A stretch of 64,000 nt of DNA from an uncultured Isosphaeraceae bacterium (GTDB taxonomy: Bacteria; Planctomycetota; Planctomycetia; Isosphaerales; Isosphaeraceae): positions 620,001 through 684,000 of the forward strand of contig CAMFLR010000001.1 in NCBI GenBank assembly GCA_945957605.1, written 5' to 3'. Position 1 is the stretch's first letter. Each line of letters begins with the position of its first letter. The position numbers were made by a program, and so were the translations under genes. A model generated the notes under the pieces. It saw only the letters and a program-made list of their open reading frames with translations, was not told where the DNA came from and did not search any database. Of the stretch, positions 18,690-27,700 are shown piece after piece.

Positions 18690-18827
18690 GGTCGCCACGA
18701 ATTTCCTCGGCGCGACTCAGTGTCAAGATGCAAGGGCTCTCTTCATCAACTCTTCGAATCTTCTACGCCCGTACTCCAGCAAAGTTCGTCAATCCGGCAG
18801 ATTCGTCAAAATCGTATACGTAGCGGA

Positions 18828-19997
18828 CTACAAAACTTGCACCTTGAGCGGTGCAAGCATCGCCTGCGGACTCGTTGCCGCGCCGACCTGAACCGGCATT
18901 GGTACGAAGTGGAGCCAGAATCGGAATTCCTTGGGCCTGGAGACCGGAGTAAAGAACCTGCGATCGAGCCGAAGCGTTCCGTCGGCGTGTGCTTCGATTT
19001 GGTCGCCATTGTCTTTACCAAATTCGGCCACTGCGACTGCCGTGCATCGCTGCCGATCCATCACGTGCGCCCAACCCTCTGCGCGACTCTTTTCGTCGGG
19101 AACGGAGACGGCGAATGATTTCAACGCATCGGGCGTTCCGAGTTCGACCTTCCACGACCTGCTTGGGCCCTGCTGAAGCGTCATCACTTCCTTGCCTTTA
19201 ATTTGCCCATAAACAGTGTCGTTCGCGCCCAGATCGACCAGGGTCGGCGTTCCGTCGACATCGAGGGGAACGCTCACGCGGATCCGATTCACATGGTTCA
19301 GTGGATCATTGAGCGAAACGGTTGCCTCGACCCAGCTTTTGGTGCTTGGGAAATGCAAACGCACCCGAGCGGCGACACCCGATTTGTTTTTCGCTTCGCT
19401 CTCGAATTGCAACGCACACGCAAGCGGACCCTGATAAACGATCGAGCCCGTGAACTTGCCGACATCAATTGCTCGGGAAATCTTGTCGAAAAGCTCTATG
19501 CCTGGAAGATCGACCCCGGACCTTATGTATTGCTTTGATGAATTGCCCACCTGGCTGAGGAGCCGGTTCAGATTTGTCGGAATCTCGTAATAAAGCGTTC
19601 CACCCGACTTCACGCGAAACACGTTGTCGCGCTGCTCGACGCTCATGCTGCCCTTGCTCTCGGCCGCGGCTTCCAGCGCAACAACGGCGTACTCCTCTGA
19701 CTCGAGCGGCCCGACGCTGCTCGCGAAATCGATGACGGTTTGCGTGCCTTCCTTGCGGAACTGAGCTCGCACCGGCTTCTGGTCTCGCAAGAGACCGAGG
19801 GGGCGGTCGGCAAACCCTTCGGGCAAGTTTTGAAGAACGACGTGCACGGGATATCCGAAGCGCCGAAGCCCCGCTGTTTCTGTGATTCGGAGCTTTATCT
19901 GTTCGGCCGGTGGCGCCGCTGCGCCAGCGGCGAGCGGCAGCGCGAGAACGGTGATTCCGTGGCGGAGTGCTTCGCGGCGGTTGATGGGGGATGGCAT
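18828..19997 (-). CDS. putative Tat-exported protein of unknown function
   Basis: A 389-residue protein with a twin-arginine-like leader (NRREALRHGITVLALPLAAGAAA). The mature part is beta-rich throughout, with strands such as YPVHVVLQNLP, EYAVVALEAAA, TLYYEIP and WLHFVPMPV. The opening (RITETAGLRRFGYPVHV) loosely resembles the RIFT-barrel region of exo-rhamnogalacturonan lyase-like (PcRGLX/YetA) proteins, but that family is not certain. No catalytic motif is recognised. It is leftward and separated from the prc-like gene by about 220 bp, so probably independently transcribed. Confidence 0.7.
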   Translation of the reverse strand: MPSPINRREALRHGITVLALPLAAGAAAPPAEQIKLRITETAGLRRFGYPVHVVLQNLPEGFADRPLGLLRDQKPVRAQFRKEGTQTVIDFASSVGPLESEEYAVVALEAAAESKGSMSVEQRDNVFRVKSGGTLYYEIPTNLNRLLSQVGNSSKQYIRSGVDLPGIELFDKISRAIDVGKFTGSIVYQGPLACALQFESEAKNKSGVAARVRLHFPSTKSWVEATVSLNDPLNHVNRIRVSVPLDVDGTPTLVDLGANDTVYGQIKGKEVMTLQQGPSRSWKVELGTPDALKSFAVSVPDEKSRAEGWAHVMDRQRCTAVAVAEFGKDNGDQIEAHADGTLRLDRRFFTPVSRPKEFRFWLHFVPMPVQVGAATSPQAMLAPLKVQVL

Positions 19998-20182
19998 GGA
20001 GCTTCACTCGGGCGGGCGGGATTGGGATAGCTCGCCGAACAGAATCGTTCGCGCGCCGGCTTGCGTCAAGCGACCGGTCCCAAAAGATCGCAGCCGCCAA
20101 TTTGTGTAGCGAATTCTGGAAAGGCTCAAGTCCGCGAGGTTCGCCGGACGATGATGTCGATACGCTTGATTGATCGACCACC

Positions 20183-20770
20183 ATGATTGACACCGGAGCG
20201 ACCCGCACGATGGACCAACATCTCGGGGCGACCTATTCGTTAAGCATTTTAATCGTTGTCGCCTTCGCCATCGTCTTTTACCGAGCCGATCCGCCTCCGC
20301 GAAAAACGGACGACGCAGCGCCAACGGTGACTCGCGCGAACGAGCCGCCCAAGCGCGCAGTGACAGCGCCTCCGAGCGTCCCGACCAGCCCGCCCGAACC
20401 GTTGCCGATCTTCGCCAAACAGGTCGAGGTTGCTGCGAAGGCGCCAGTTGTGCCTCAGGTTACATTGCGCGAACCCGTCGCCATCGAACGGCCGCAGGCC
20501 GCCCTGCGACCTGCGTCACCGCCGGCGGTTGTTGGGTCGAAGCCGAACACGGAACCGCTGGTTCGTGCAGTCTCACGCGTCCAGCCCGTTCAACGCAAAT
20601 CGGCGCGAAGCGCGTTCACAACGGTCGACGATCGAGAATCACTGGACGATGTTGCTGAACGGATCTACGGGACGTCTGACGCGACCGAACGGCTCTGGAA
20701 AGCAAATCGCGACCAGTTGCCGAGCATCGAAAGTCCGCTGCGTGTCGGGATGCTCTTGCGAACGCCGTGA
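20183..20770 (+). CDS. LysM domain membrane-anchored protein
   Basis: A 195-residue protein with one N-terminal membrane segment (about residues 17-33, YSLSILIVVAFAIVFY). A long Pro/Ala/Val-rich linker follows (about 35-145). The C-terminal 50 residues look like a LysM module (TTVDDRESLDDVAERIYG, TERLWKANRDQLPS, LRVGMLLRTP), which binds peptidoglycan N-acetylglucosamine chains. It is therefore probably anchored in the inner membrane with LysM in the cell-wall space. Planctomycetes are now known to possess peptidoglycan. ATG 20183 is used; ATG 20210 is an alternative with GGAG upstream. It converges on the transglutaminase gene with an 8-bp gap. Confidence 0.8.
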   Translation: MIDTGATRTMDQHLGATYSLSILIVVAFAIVFYRADPPPRKTDDAAPTVTRANEPPKRAVTAPPSVPTSPPEPLPIFAKQVEVAAKAPVVPQVTLREPVAIERPQAALRPASPPAVVGSKPNTEPLVRAVSRVQPVQRKSARSAFTTVDDRESLDDVAERIYGTSDATERLWKANRDQLPSIESPLRVGMLLRTP

Positions 20771-20778
20771 GGTCGACC

Positions 20779-23046
20779 TTAATGTTCGTTGGGATGAATT
20801 CGCGCCTCGAGTGCATCGAGCCGACTCTCGATGTGAGCGAGGTGTGTCTCGTCGAGTTCGTCATGCCCGAAGCGAATCCGGTAATACGCCTCGACGACGA
20901 GCGAGGGCACATCGGCCACTGCCTCGTGCCCCGGCCCGGCTGCGTTGCCCACGAGCATCAGCGTTGCACGTTTGGCAAACTCGCGCGGTGTTTCCCAATC
21001 GGGACGCTCAAGGCCGAGCTCGGTCAGAAGCGTGACCAACCGCCGATAGATCAAGACGCCGATCGCCTTCGACGAACGTCCATCGAGATCGCCGGCCATG
21101 GCTCGCCGCACGCGTCTGACGATGAACATCACAAGACGAATCAGGATGATGATGCCGATGATATTCAGGCTGATCGACACGAATCCGCGCCACGTCATGA
21201 ACGACGAGACGCTGGGGAAGTGGAACATCCAGCCGTGGATCGAAAGCAGCCCGGCCCAGATCATCTGAAACCCGCGTCTTGCTTCGCGGTACAGGTACAT
21301 GATGGGGTCGTACAGAAACTTCTGTTGGCGCTCGGCGTTGAAACCAACAATGTAAAATACCCAGACATAACGCACGAAGTCGGTGAACTGACGGGTGCCA
21401 AAATTCATGCCGCCAACCCGTGCAACGGATTCGTCGCGCGCAAGGCCGGGTGTCGGGTCGAGCGTAACCCAGGCTGGCGTGCGGATGATGAAGCGGTCGG
21501 ACGGGGGAGTCGGTTCGAGCACTTCCACCCACGAGTGGGCGTGCTTTTGCCGGACCGTGACGACGCCCGCCAGGTCGTTCCAATCGCCGCCTTTGAAGCC
21601 GTTCACGAGTCGAGCCGGAATGTCGATCGACCGCAGTAATAGCGTCAACGCGCTCGCGAAATACTCGCAGTGGCCCTGTTTGCGATTGACCAGAAAATCG
21701 ACGACGGGGTCGAGTTTATCGTCGACGACATCCATCATCAGTGAATAGTGGAATTCACCGCTGTCGCGCAATTGATGCTCGATTTGTCGAGCAACTTCGA
21801 CAGGGTTCGTGCGATCCATTGTACCGACGAACTTCTCGGCAATCGGTCGCAGCGCGAGCTTCAATTCGGGGTCGAGCGTGAGCAAGTCTTCGAGCATTCG
21901 GTCGCGAGGATATCGCTCGGCTGGCTGAATTGTATCGTCGCGGTTCTTGCCTGAGGTCACGACGTATTCAAACGAAACAGGCCGGGTGTCGCCGCGGTAA
22001 AGCGATCCGTCGATTTCGTTGAACTCGGGTGTGAACCGTCGCACGGGCGACTCTGCGCGATAGATCGGCCGTAACCCGAAGAGGACAGGGTTATCGGTCG
22101 GTTCGAGCTTGATCAATTGCTTGATGTACTGCGTCGCGTCGGGCCTGCCGGGGATGTCGTTCGTGAAGGCGATCGGCCGGATTTGCTGCTTTCGCCATCG
22201 CCCACGATCGTACTTCGCCATGCTTAGCCCGCGCCAGAGCGGCTCGCCTTCGATCGACGCCGACTTGCCGTCTTGGTCGGTCAATTCGATCGTCATTACC
22301 ACGCTATCGTTTTCGAGAATCTCACCGAGCTGGCCGAGCTGAACCTCGTCGTCAAATCCGGTGAGATGCTTTCCCAGCACATCGCCGCGAATTTCGCGAC
22401 CGGCCTGTCCGCGCCTGGGCATACCGAGAAACATCAGGCCGCCGAAGATGATCGTGATGACGACCAGTTTCAACGTCGACAGCAAGAACGACGATGTAAT
22501 CAATCCCGGATAGGGCGCCGCCTGATCGAGTGCCGGCGTGACCGTTGTACCCGCGGCCGGAAGTCCGCGTTTGGCTTCTCGACGAAGCGTAAACAGGCCG
22601 AGAACCCAGAGTGCACTCAGGGCCCAGAGCATCAGCAAGGCACCAACCACATCGCTCTGGCTGATGACCGTGCCGATGATCACCTGAAGCAGGCTGGTGA
22701 TCGTCAAGAACCATTCATCGCGCGTCGACTTATCGCGCAGGATCTTGATCATCTGCAAATAGACGAACCAGTGCGCCAGCGCCAGCAGAAGCAAGTTCTC
22801 GTCGTACTGATATTCGGCATAAACGAGCATGGGCGAAATAATGCCCAACAAGTTCATCGTGAAGTTGTTCAGGCCGAGCTTGGGGTACTTGTCGACCGTG
22901 AAAAACGCGAACACGCTCACACCTGCGACTGCGAACGGATAGAGCATTGCGATGCGGCTCAATTCCGACGCGTCGACGCTTAGTGTCAACGTCGCGAGGA
23001 AGAGCATCACGTAGAAGCTGACGCGATAGATGGCGTGGAAGTTCAT
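20779..23046 (-). CDS. TgpA-like transglutaminase-domain membrane protein (DUF3488)
   Basis: A 755-residue protein with about six N-terminal membrane segments (residues 5-215), a large extracytoplasmic part with a transglutaminase-like core, and a final membrane segment (about 625-645, SLNIIGIIILIRLVMFIV) with a cytosolic DUF4129-like tail. The catalytic triad is visible: Cys in GHCEYFASAL, His in AHSWVE and Asp in TLDPTPG. TgpA of Pseudomonas is an essential periplasmic protein of this type; the physiological substrate is not known. The gene overlaps the DUF58 gene by four bases and is the last of the MoxR/DUF58/TgpA operon, a widespread bacterial set. Confidence 0.93.
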   Translation of the reverse strand: MNFHAIYRVSFYVMLFLATLTLSVDASELSRIAMLYPFAVAGVSVFAFFTVDKYPKLGLNNFTMNLLGIISPMLVYAEYQYDENLLLLALAHWFVYLQMIKILRDKSTRDEWFLTITSLLQVIIGTVISQSDVVGALLMLWALSALWVLGLFTLRREAKRGLPAAGTTVTPALDQAAPYPGLITSSFLLSTLKLVVITIIFGGLMFLGMPRRGQAGREIRGDVLGKHLTGFDDEVQLGQLGEILENDSVVMTIELTDQDGKSASIEGEPLWRGLSMAKYDRGRWRKQQIRPIAFTNDIPGRPDATQYIKQLIKLEPTDNPVLFGLRPIYRAESPVRRFTPEFNEIDGSLYRGDTRPVSFEYVVTSGKNRDDTIQPAERYPRDRMLEDLLTLDPELKLALRPIAEKFVGTMDRTNPVEVARQIEHQLRDSGEFHYSLMMDVVDDKLDPVVDFLVNRKQGHCEYFASALTLLLRSIDIPARLVNGFKGGDWNDLAGVVTVRQKHAHSWVEVLEPTPPSDRFIIRTPAWVTLDPTPGLARDESVARVGGMNFGTRQFTDFVRYVWVFYIVGFNAERQQKFLYDPIMYLYREARRGFQMIWAGLLSIHGWMFHFPSVSSFMTWRGFVSISLNIIGIIILIRLVMFIVRRVRRAMAGDLDGRSSKAIGVLIYRRLVTLLTELGLERPDWETPREFAKRATLMLVGNAAGPGHEAVADVPSLVVEAYYRIRFGHDELDETHLAHIESRLDALEARIHPNEH

Positions 23047-24407
23047 GAGCCACGCTCCGATCCGTTGAGCGCACCGGCAGGTCCAATCACGCTCGGTGAG
23101 TCGTCGTTACGCACGAACTGCACCGGCTCCGAGGAGCCGAATTGAATCATCCCTTCGAGATCACCACGCGAGACGTCCAGCATCGTCACACGAGCAAACA
23201 TCCCGCGCACCGAGCTTTCAGAGAGCCGAAGCGATTTCTCCGACTCCTCGTAAAGATTGATCGGCCTCGTCGAGATGACGACAAAAAGCGCTTCTCGCAA
23301 GGTCGCAGGCGGCAGGATGTCGAGCAGCGGTGCAAGGCCGCCTTCGTGCGACGGCTTCATCATCGCAAGTTGCGAAAGCAACTCGTGCAACAGCTTCACC
23401 GACGCGGGCCCCTGCCGCATTCCCGGAACCGCGCCCGTCCAACCGAGCAACAATCTGCGTCCCGGTCGGCGGCAAGTTTCGTGGCAAAGCGTCGCGGCGA
23501 AGCGGATTGCCTCTTCCACCGCCTCGCGCTGTTTGGCATCAACCTGTGTGCGCCTGAGCCAGGGGTCGATCAGAACGGCGAGGTCTTGCTCGTGCTGTTG
23601 CTCGAACTCCTTGACCATCGGCTGACCCAGCCGTGCCGAAGTTCGCCAGTGAATCCACCGCGGCGAATCGCCGGGGCGATAGTCACGCAGACCGTGATAT
23701 TCATCTTGCTGCACTGAACGATCGTGCCGTTGACCGCGCCTTGTCTGGCTTGCTTCACGTTCGTGCAAATGCCAGCGCCGTGTCAGTTGGCCGACGCGAG
23801 GATAGACGATGAGCGAGTCTTCGACCGGCAAGGTGACGTGCCGCTCGATGAGTCCGAACGGCGCGCGAGTCGCAAGGTCGAGTGGTTGAAACGTGTAGCG
23901 TCCTCGGGCTGGGCTCGTTCCTTCCCAACGAATCTCCACCTGGCTGCGGCCGGGAACTTGCGGGAAGAACACGCCTGAATGAAGCTGACGCGTGCCGGGT
24001 AAACTGCGATCGACTGCCGTCATCACATCGTCGGCTATGAGCGCGAGTGCGGCGGTCCAGCGGCGGTCGTTACGCAGGGTGTAATCGATTTTGAGCGGTT
24101 CACCCGAAAATACATAAGCGGGAGTGCGCCGAGAGACGGAGAGGCGGCTGAGCATCCCCGCACTGACAAAAATAGAAGCAATAACCGGTCCGGCCGCCAA
24201 ACCAGCCACCAGCAAGATGAGATTCACCTGCTGATACAGGCCGATCGTGAGCATGACCGACCAGATGATGAGGTAGTAAACCCCCTCGCTCGTCCACCTG
24301 AGCCTCTGGTTGGGCCAAAGGCTGGAAACAATACGGCGCGAGAGCCAGTTCGACCCGCGCCTGGAGTCGCCCGTTCGCGTGGAGTATTCCGTGGACATGC
24401 GGGGCAA
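23043..24407 (-). CDS. DUF58 domain-containing membrane protein
   Basis: A 454-residue protein with two adjacent N-terminal membrane segments (YLIIWSVMLTIGLYQQVN, LLVAGLAAGPVIASIFV) and the DUF58 signature at about residues 230-265 (EYHGLRDYRPGDSPRWIHW, then a KEFEQ segment and AVLID). DUF58 often shows a von Willebrand A-like fold and works with MoxR AAA ATPases, which may act as chaperones. It lies between the moxR and transglutaminase genes, 67 bp from the first and overlapping the second by four bases (ATGA). Confidence 0.92.
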   Translation of the reverse strand: MPRMSTEYSTRTGDSRRGSNWLSRRIVSSLWPNQRLRWTSEGVYYLIIWSVMLTIGLYQQVNLILLVAGLAAGPVIASIFVSAGMLSRLSVSRRTPAYVFSGEPLKIDYTLRNDRRWTAALALIADDVMTAVDRSLPGTRQLHSGVFFPQVPGRSQVEIRWEGTSPARGRYTFQPLDLATRAPFGLIERHVTLPVEDSLIVYPRVGQLTRRWHLHEREASQTRRGQRHDRSVQQDEYHGLRDYRPGDSPRWIHWRTSARLGQPMVKEFEQQHEQDLAVLIDPWLRRTQVDAKQREAVEEAIRFAATLCHETCRRPGRRLLLGWTGAVPGMRQGPASVKLLHELLSQLAMMKPSHEGGLAPLLDILPPATLREALFVVISTRPINLYEESEKSLRLSESSVRGMFARVTMLDVSRGDLEGMIQFGSSEPVQFVRNDDSPSVIGPAGALNGSERGS

Positions 24408-24474
24408 GCTCGGTTGAGTGATCGCGGGAGATGCCAGTCGAGCGAGGGGCGTTGTTGACGAAGGCGCGATGCGA

Positions 24475-25452
24475 TCAGGTCGGTACGCGCATCTTGCCCA
24501 GCAGCGTGTCGATGATTTTCTCCGCAGCGCCGAATTCGCCGGCCTGCAGGAACGACTTACCGACGACGCGATGCGCCAGAACAGGCTTCGCGAGATGCTT
24601 CACATCGTCGGGAGTGACGTAATTACGCCGCGAAACGAGCGCCAAACTCTGCGCCGCACGATAAAGCGTGAGCGCACCACGCGTGCTGACACCGACGTGC
24701 AACTCATTGGTCTCGCGAGTCGCGTGCACGATGTCGAGCAAGTAATCGGCGATCGGTTCTTCGACATGCACCCTGCGCACCGCAGCCTGAAGCGCGAGCA
24801 CGTCTTCAGATGTGAGCACTGATTGCAGTGACTCAACCGGCTCGCCGGTTCGGTGGCTCGTGAGCACGCGTTTTTCTTCCGAACGCTCGGGATAGCCCAT
24901 CGAAATGCGCATCATGAAGCGGTCGAGCTGGCTTTCGGGCAGGACGTATGTGCCTTCGAACTCGTGCGGGTTTTGCGTCGCCAGCACGATGAACGGCTTC
25001 TCGAGCGGGAACGTTTTGCCTTCGACCGACACCTGGCCGTCGCTCATTGCTTCGAGCAATGCCGACTGCGTGCGTGGGGTGGTTCGGTTGATTTCGTCGG
25101 CCAGAATCACGTTGGCGAAGATCGGTCCAGGTTTGAAGATAAATTCACCTGAACCGGCGTTATAAATACTCGATCCGAGAATGTCGGATGGGAGAAGGTC
25201 TGGTGTGAATTGAATGCGGCGGAACGAACAGTCGATGCTGGCAGCGAGCGCGCGGGCGAGGAGAGTTTTACCGACGCCGGGAACGTCTTCAATCAGAACG
25301 TGCCCTTCAGCCAGAAGCGCGACAATTGCGAGTTCGATCGCCCTGGGCTTGCCCAGAACGACAGAGGCCACGTTCTCGATGAGGCGACTGAGCTTTGTAG
25401 CGACCTCTTCCGGAGAAAGGGCGGTGATTTCGGCTGCCAAGGGTGCAGTCAT
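24475..25452 (-). CDS. MoxR family AAA ATPase
   Basis: A 325-residue AAA+ ATPase. Walker A is GVGKT at residues 59-63, Walker B lies in VILADEINRTTPRTQ, and the arginine-rich sensor region and C-terminal lid follow (STRGALTLYRAAQSLAL). The ATG at 25452 is preferred over a longer version reaching 25557: GAAGGA precedes it and a well-formed promoter at 25510-25538 would lie inside the longer one. The length fits the family (about 320-330). MoxR proteins are thought to act as chaperones for assembling complexes; its partners are encoded by the next two genes. Confidence 0.95.
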   Translation of the reverse strand: MTAPLAAEITALSPEEVATKLSRLIENVASVVLGKPRAIELAIVALLAEGHVLIEDVPGVGKTLLARALAASIDCSFRRIQFTPDLLPSDILGSSIYNAGSGEFIFKPGPIFANVILADEINRTTPRTQSALLEAMSDGQVSVEGKTFPLEKPFIVLATQNPHEFEGTYVLPESQLDRFMMRISMGYPERSEEKRVLTSHRTGEPVESLQSVLTSEDVLALQAAVRRVHVEEPIADYLLDIVHATRETNELHVGVSTRGALTLYRAAQSLALVSRRNYVTPDDVKHLAKPVLAHRVVGKSFLQAGEFGAAEKIIDTLLGKMRVPT

Positions 25453-25509
25453 GCATCGTCCTTCGATAGGCGGATCCGTTCGCTTCGGAGCGAACGCTGT
25501 CAGACGAAT

Positions 25510-25538
25510 AGTATAGGCGACAACGATCCCCCTGCCAA
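25510..25538 (-). promoter_or_regulatory. sigma70-type promoter of the moxR/DUF58/tgpA-like operon
   Basis: On the minus strand TTGGCA (25538-25533), 17-bp spacer, TATACT (25515-25510). Both boxes match five of six consensus positions with ideal spacing. The predicted start of transcription is near 25503, about 50 nt before the moxR ATG at 25452. Confidence 0.7.
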
Positions 25539-25668
25539 CCAACCGCCCACGCGCCACAGCCGCGTTTTTCGTAAGTCGAAGTGTTGAGTTTTTGTTTTAT
25601 CGGCGGTCGAGATTTGTTAAGGTCCACAAGGGTTTACGGCCAACGTCCGCGCCGATGCTGCGAGAATT

Positions 25669-26814
25669 ATGATGGCGAATTCACTTTCACCGGTCGTGTT
25701 GATTGCCGACCGAATCGCCAATCCCGACCAGATCGGCTCGGTTCGTGCGTTTGCCGAGCGGCTCAAACCGAAGGGAATTGAAGCACGCGTGATTTGCTCC
25801 TACTGGGGCGAATCCAGCCGCGACGGGCTTTCAGTCCTCGAAATTCCCGGTATTTGCGACCGCTGGCGGCTAGCGTGGAACCTTCGCGGCCTGCGCTACG
25901 ACGAGTCGATCGCGCCGCCGCTCATGCTCCACGTTTTGCAATCGCGCATGGCACCTGTGGGATTGGAACTCGCCGAGCGCTGGGGGGTGCCGTACTTACA
26001 AGGTGTCGAGGAATTTCAAGCGCCGGGAACGCGAATGCGCCTGAGTCGCAAGTGGTGCCGCGGAATTGTTGCGACAAGCACTGGCCTCCGCGACGATCTC
26101 GTCCGTGGATTCGGCATTCCATCCGAAGTGGTGCACGTCGTGCATCGCGGAATCGCGCGAGCGGAATCCGTTTTCGAGCGGCGACTGAACGACCCAAGCC
26201 GCGTCAAGTTGATCGGCGCAGCCGGCGCGATGACCCACGGCGCAGGCTTTTCGACCTATCTCAACGCGGCACGACGCGTACTCGACGCCGGTATCGACGC
26301 CGAGTTCATCCTCGTCGGCCAGGGAGAAGAAGAGGCCGATCTCCGCCGCCGCGCCGATCGCCTGCGTATCTCGGACCGCGTGACATTCGCCGGGGATGCG
26401 GCCGTCGGTCTCTCGTTCTGGGATATTCTCGACGTCTATTGCCAGCCTTCGCTCGTGCCGACAGTCGGCCGCCATCTTGCGCGAGCACTCGCGCACGGCC
26501 TGCCAGCAGTCGCTTCCGATGTCGAAGGTCTGCGCTCGCTCGTCGTCCACAATGGCACCGGCCTGCGAGTTCCCCCCGGCGATACGAACGCTCTGGCCCG
26601 CGCGATTCTCGATGTGCTCGCCGATCGCGCGCTGGCCGTTCGCCTTGGCCAGCGCGGACGTGACGTCGTATCGCACGAATACGACCTCGATCGCGAAGTC
26701 GAGTCGCTAGCGTCGCTCTATCACGAAATCATCAAAACCGAGGCTGACGACGCCGCACTCGCAACGACCATTCCCTTCGGCACGCTCAAACAGGAAGCGG
26801 CGAAGCCTCGATGA
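25669..26814 (+). CDS. glycosyltransferase family 4 protein
   Basis: A 381-residue GT-B fold glycosyltransferase. The C-terminal Rossmann half is clear: AEFILVGQGEEEADLRRRA, RVTFAGD, a position resembling the E-x7-E motif (PSLVPTVGRHLARALAHGLP) and SDVEGLRSLV. In the E-x7-E position the first Glu is replaced, which some GT4 enzymes tolerate. The N-terminal acceptor half is diverged. It is the only gene of the polysaccharide locus on the plus strand, and its last 29 bases overlap the 3' end of the leftward GT2 gene. Nucleotide-sugar donor and acceptor are unknown. Confidence 0.85.
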   Translation: MMANSLSPVVLIADRIANPDQIGSVRAFAERLKPKGIEARVICSYWGESSRDGLSVLEIPGICDRWRLAWNLRGLRYDESIAPPLMLHVLQSRMAPVGLELAERWGVPYLQGVEEFQAPGTRMRLSRKWCRGIVATSTGLRDDLVRGFGIPSEVVHVVHRGIARAESVFERRLNDPSRVKLIGAAGAMTHGAGFSTYLNAARRVLDAGIDAEFILVGQGEEEADLRRRADRLRISDRVTFAGDAAVGLSFWDILDVYCQPSLVPTVGRHLARALAHGLPAVASDVEGLRSLVVHNGTGLRVPPGDTNALARAILDVLADRALAVRLGQRGRDVVSHEYDLDREVESLASLYHEIIKTEADDAALATTIPFGTLKQEAAKPR

Positions 26815-27700
26815 CTGCCGGTGGAGTTGGCGCTGAATCGCGTTCCTTCAGTCGTTTCTCGTAGAGGTTCGCCTCGGCGAGGAAGTCGTAAAACGCGAGC
26901 AAAGCGCAGAAATAGAGCCCCGGCCGGCCGTCCAGGAAGCCGAGCCGCACGAAGTAGGCATAGATGAAGCGAACAAGTGGACGAAACGGCAATCGCAAAT
27001 AGATTTTCTTGAGCATCCGTTTGAAACGCTTGCCCGGACCGATTGTCGTGGGAATCGGTTCGCGCAAGAACCGCTCGAACTGCTCGGCCTCCCAGACCGC
27101 ATAGCGATTGTGCTTCTCGACCCACACGCGGACCGACGGATACGCAAAGTGATCGAGTTCGTGCTCGAGCCGAAGCACGCGGCCGTTTAGTTCGACATGC
27201 TCGTGCGCTTCGTTGTCACCCGTCGCAGCGCCGGCCGCGACAGGCATGCGCTCGTAACGCCCCAATTTGTGTTTGAAGAGCCGTAGGTTCCACGCTTCCG
27301 AGTAACCGCAGTGCTTGATTCTGCGGCCCAGGAAGAAGTATTTCATGTTCAAATAAAAGCCGTCGGCCTCGTCCGCCTTTGTGCGCTCGATGATCTCTTC
27401 GGCGAGTTCCGGTACGACAACTTCATCGGCATCGACAATCAGTACCCATTCGTTGCGGAACGGCACGTTGTCGAGCGCCCAGTTCTTCTTTTTCGGGAAC
27501 GTGCCGTTGAAGTGAAATTGCACGACGGTCCGGCCATGCTCGGCCACGACTCGTGCAGTTTCGTCGCTGCTCTGGCTATCGACGACGAACACCTCATCGG
27601 CCCAGTCGAGCGCGGGCAGGCAGCGACGCAGGTTTTCGGCTTCGTTCTTGACCGGAACGATCACGCTGATCGGGGCCCGTTGTGGTTTGGTCGACATCAT
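26786..27700 (-). CDS. glycosyltransferase family 2 protein
   Basis: A 304-residue GT-A fold enzyme: SVIVPVKNEAENLRRCLPAL at the N terminus, VDSQSSDET, KKKNWALDNVPF and the metal-binding DADE (VLIVDADEVV). It resembles the WaaE/KdtX subgroup that adds sugars to lipopolysaccharide core or related glycans (RIKHCGYSEAWNLRLFKH). The C-terminal segment has a membrane-associated helix (FRPLVRFIYAYFVRLGF). It is the last gene of the leftward polysaccharide operon and overlaps its upstream neighbour by four bases. Confidence 0.9.
   Translation of the reverse strand: MMSTKPQRAPISVIVPVKNEAENLRRCLPALDWADEVFVVDSQSSDETARVVAEHGRTVVQFHFNGTFPKKKNWALDNVPFRNEWVLIVDADEVVVPELAEEIIERTKADEADGFYLNMKYFFLGRRIKHCGYSEAWNLRLFKHKLGRYERMPVAAGAATGDNEAHEHVELNGRVLRLEHELDHFAYPSVRVWVEKHNRYAVWEAEQFERFLREPIPTTIGPGKRFKRMLKKIYLRLPFRPLVRFIYAYFVRLGFLDGRPGLYFCALLAFYDFLAEANLYEKRLKERDSAPTPPAVIEASPLPV

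Noticed and set aside
25453-25557. N-terminal extension of the MoxR gene
   Set aside because: A good sigma70-type promoter lies inside the extension and a ribosome binding site precedes the ATG at 25452. The longer product exceeds the family's length.
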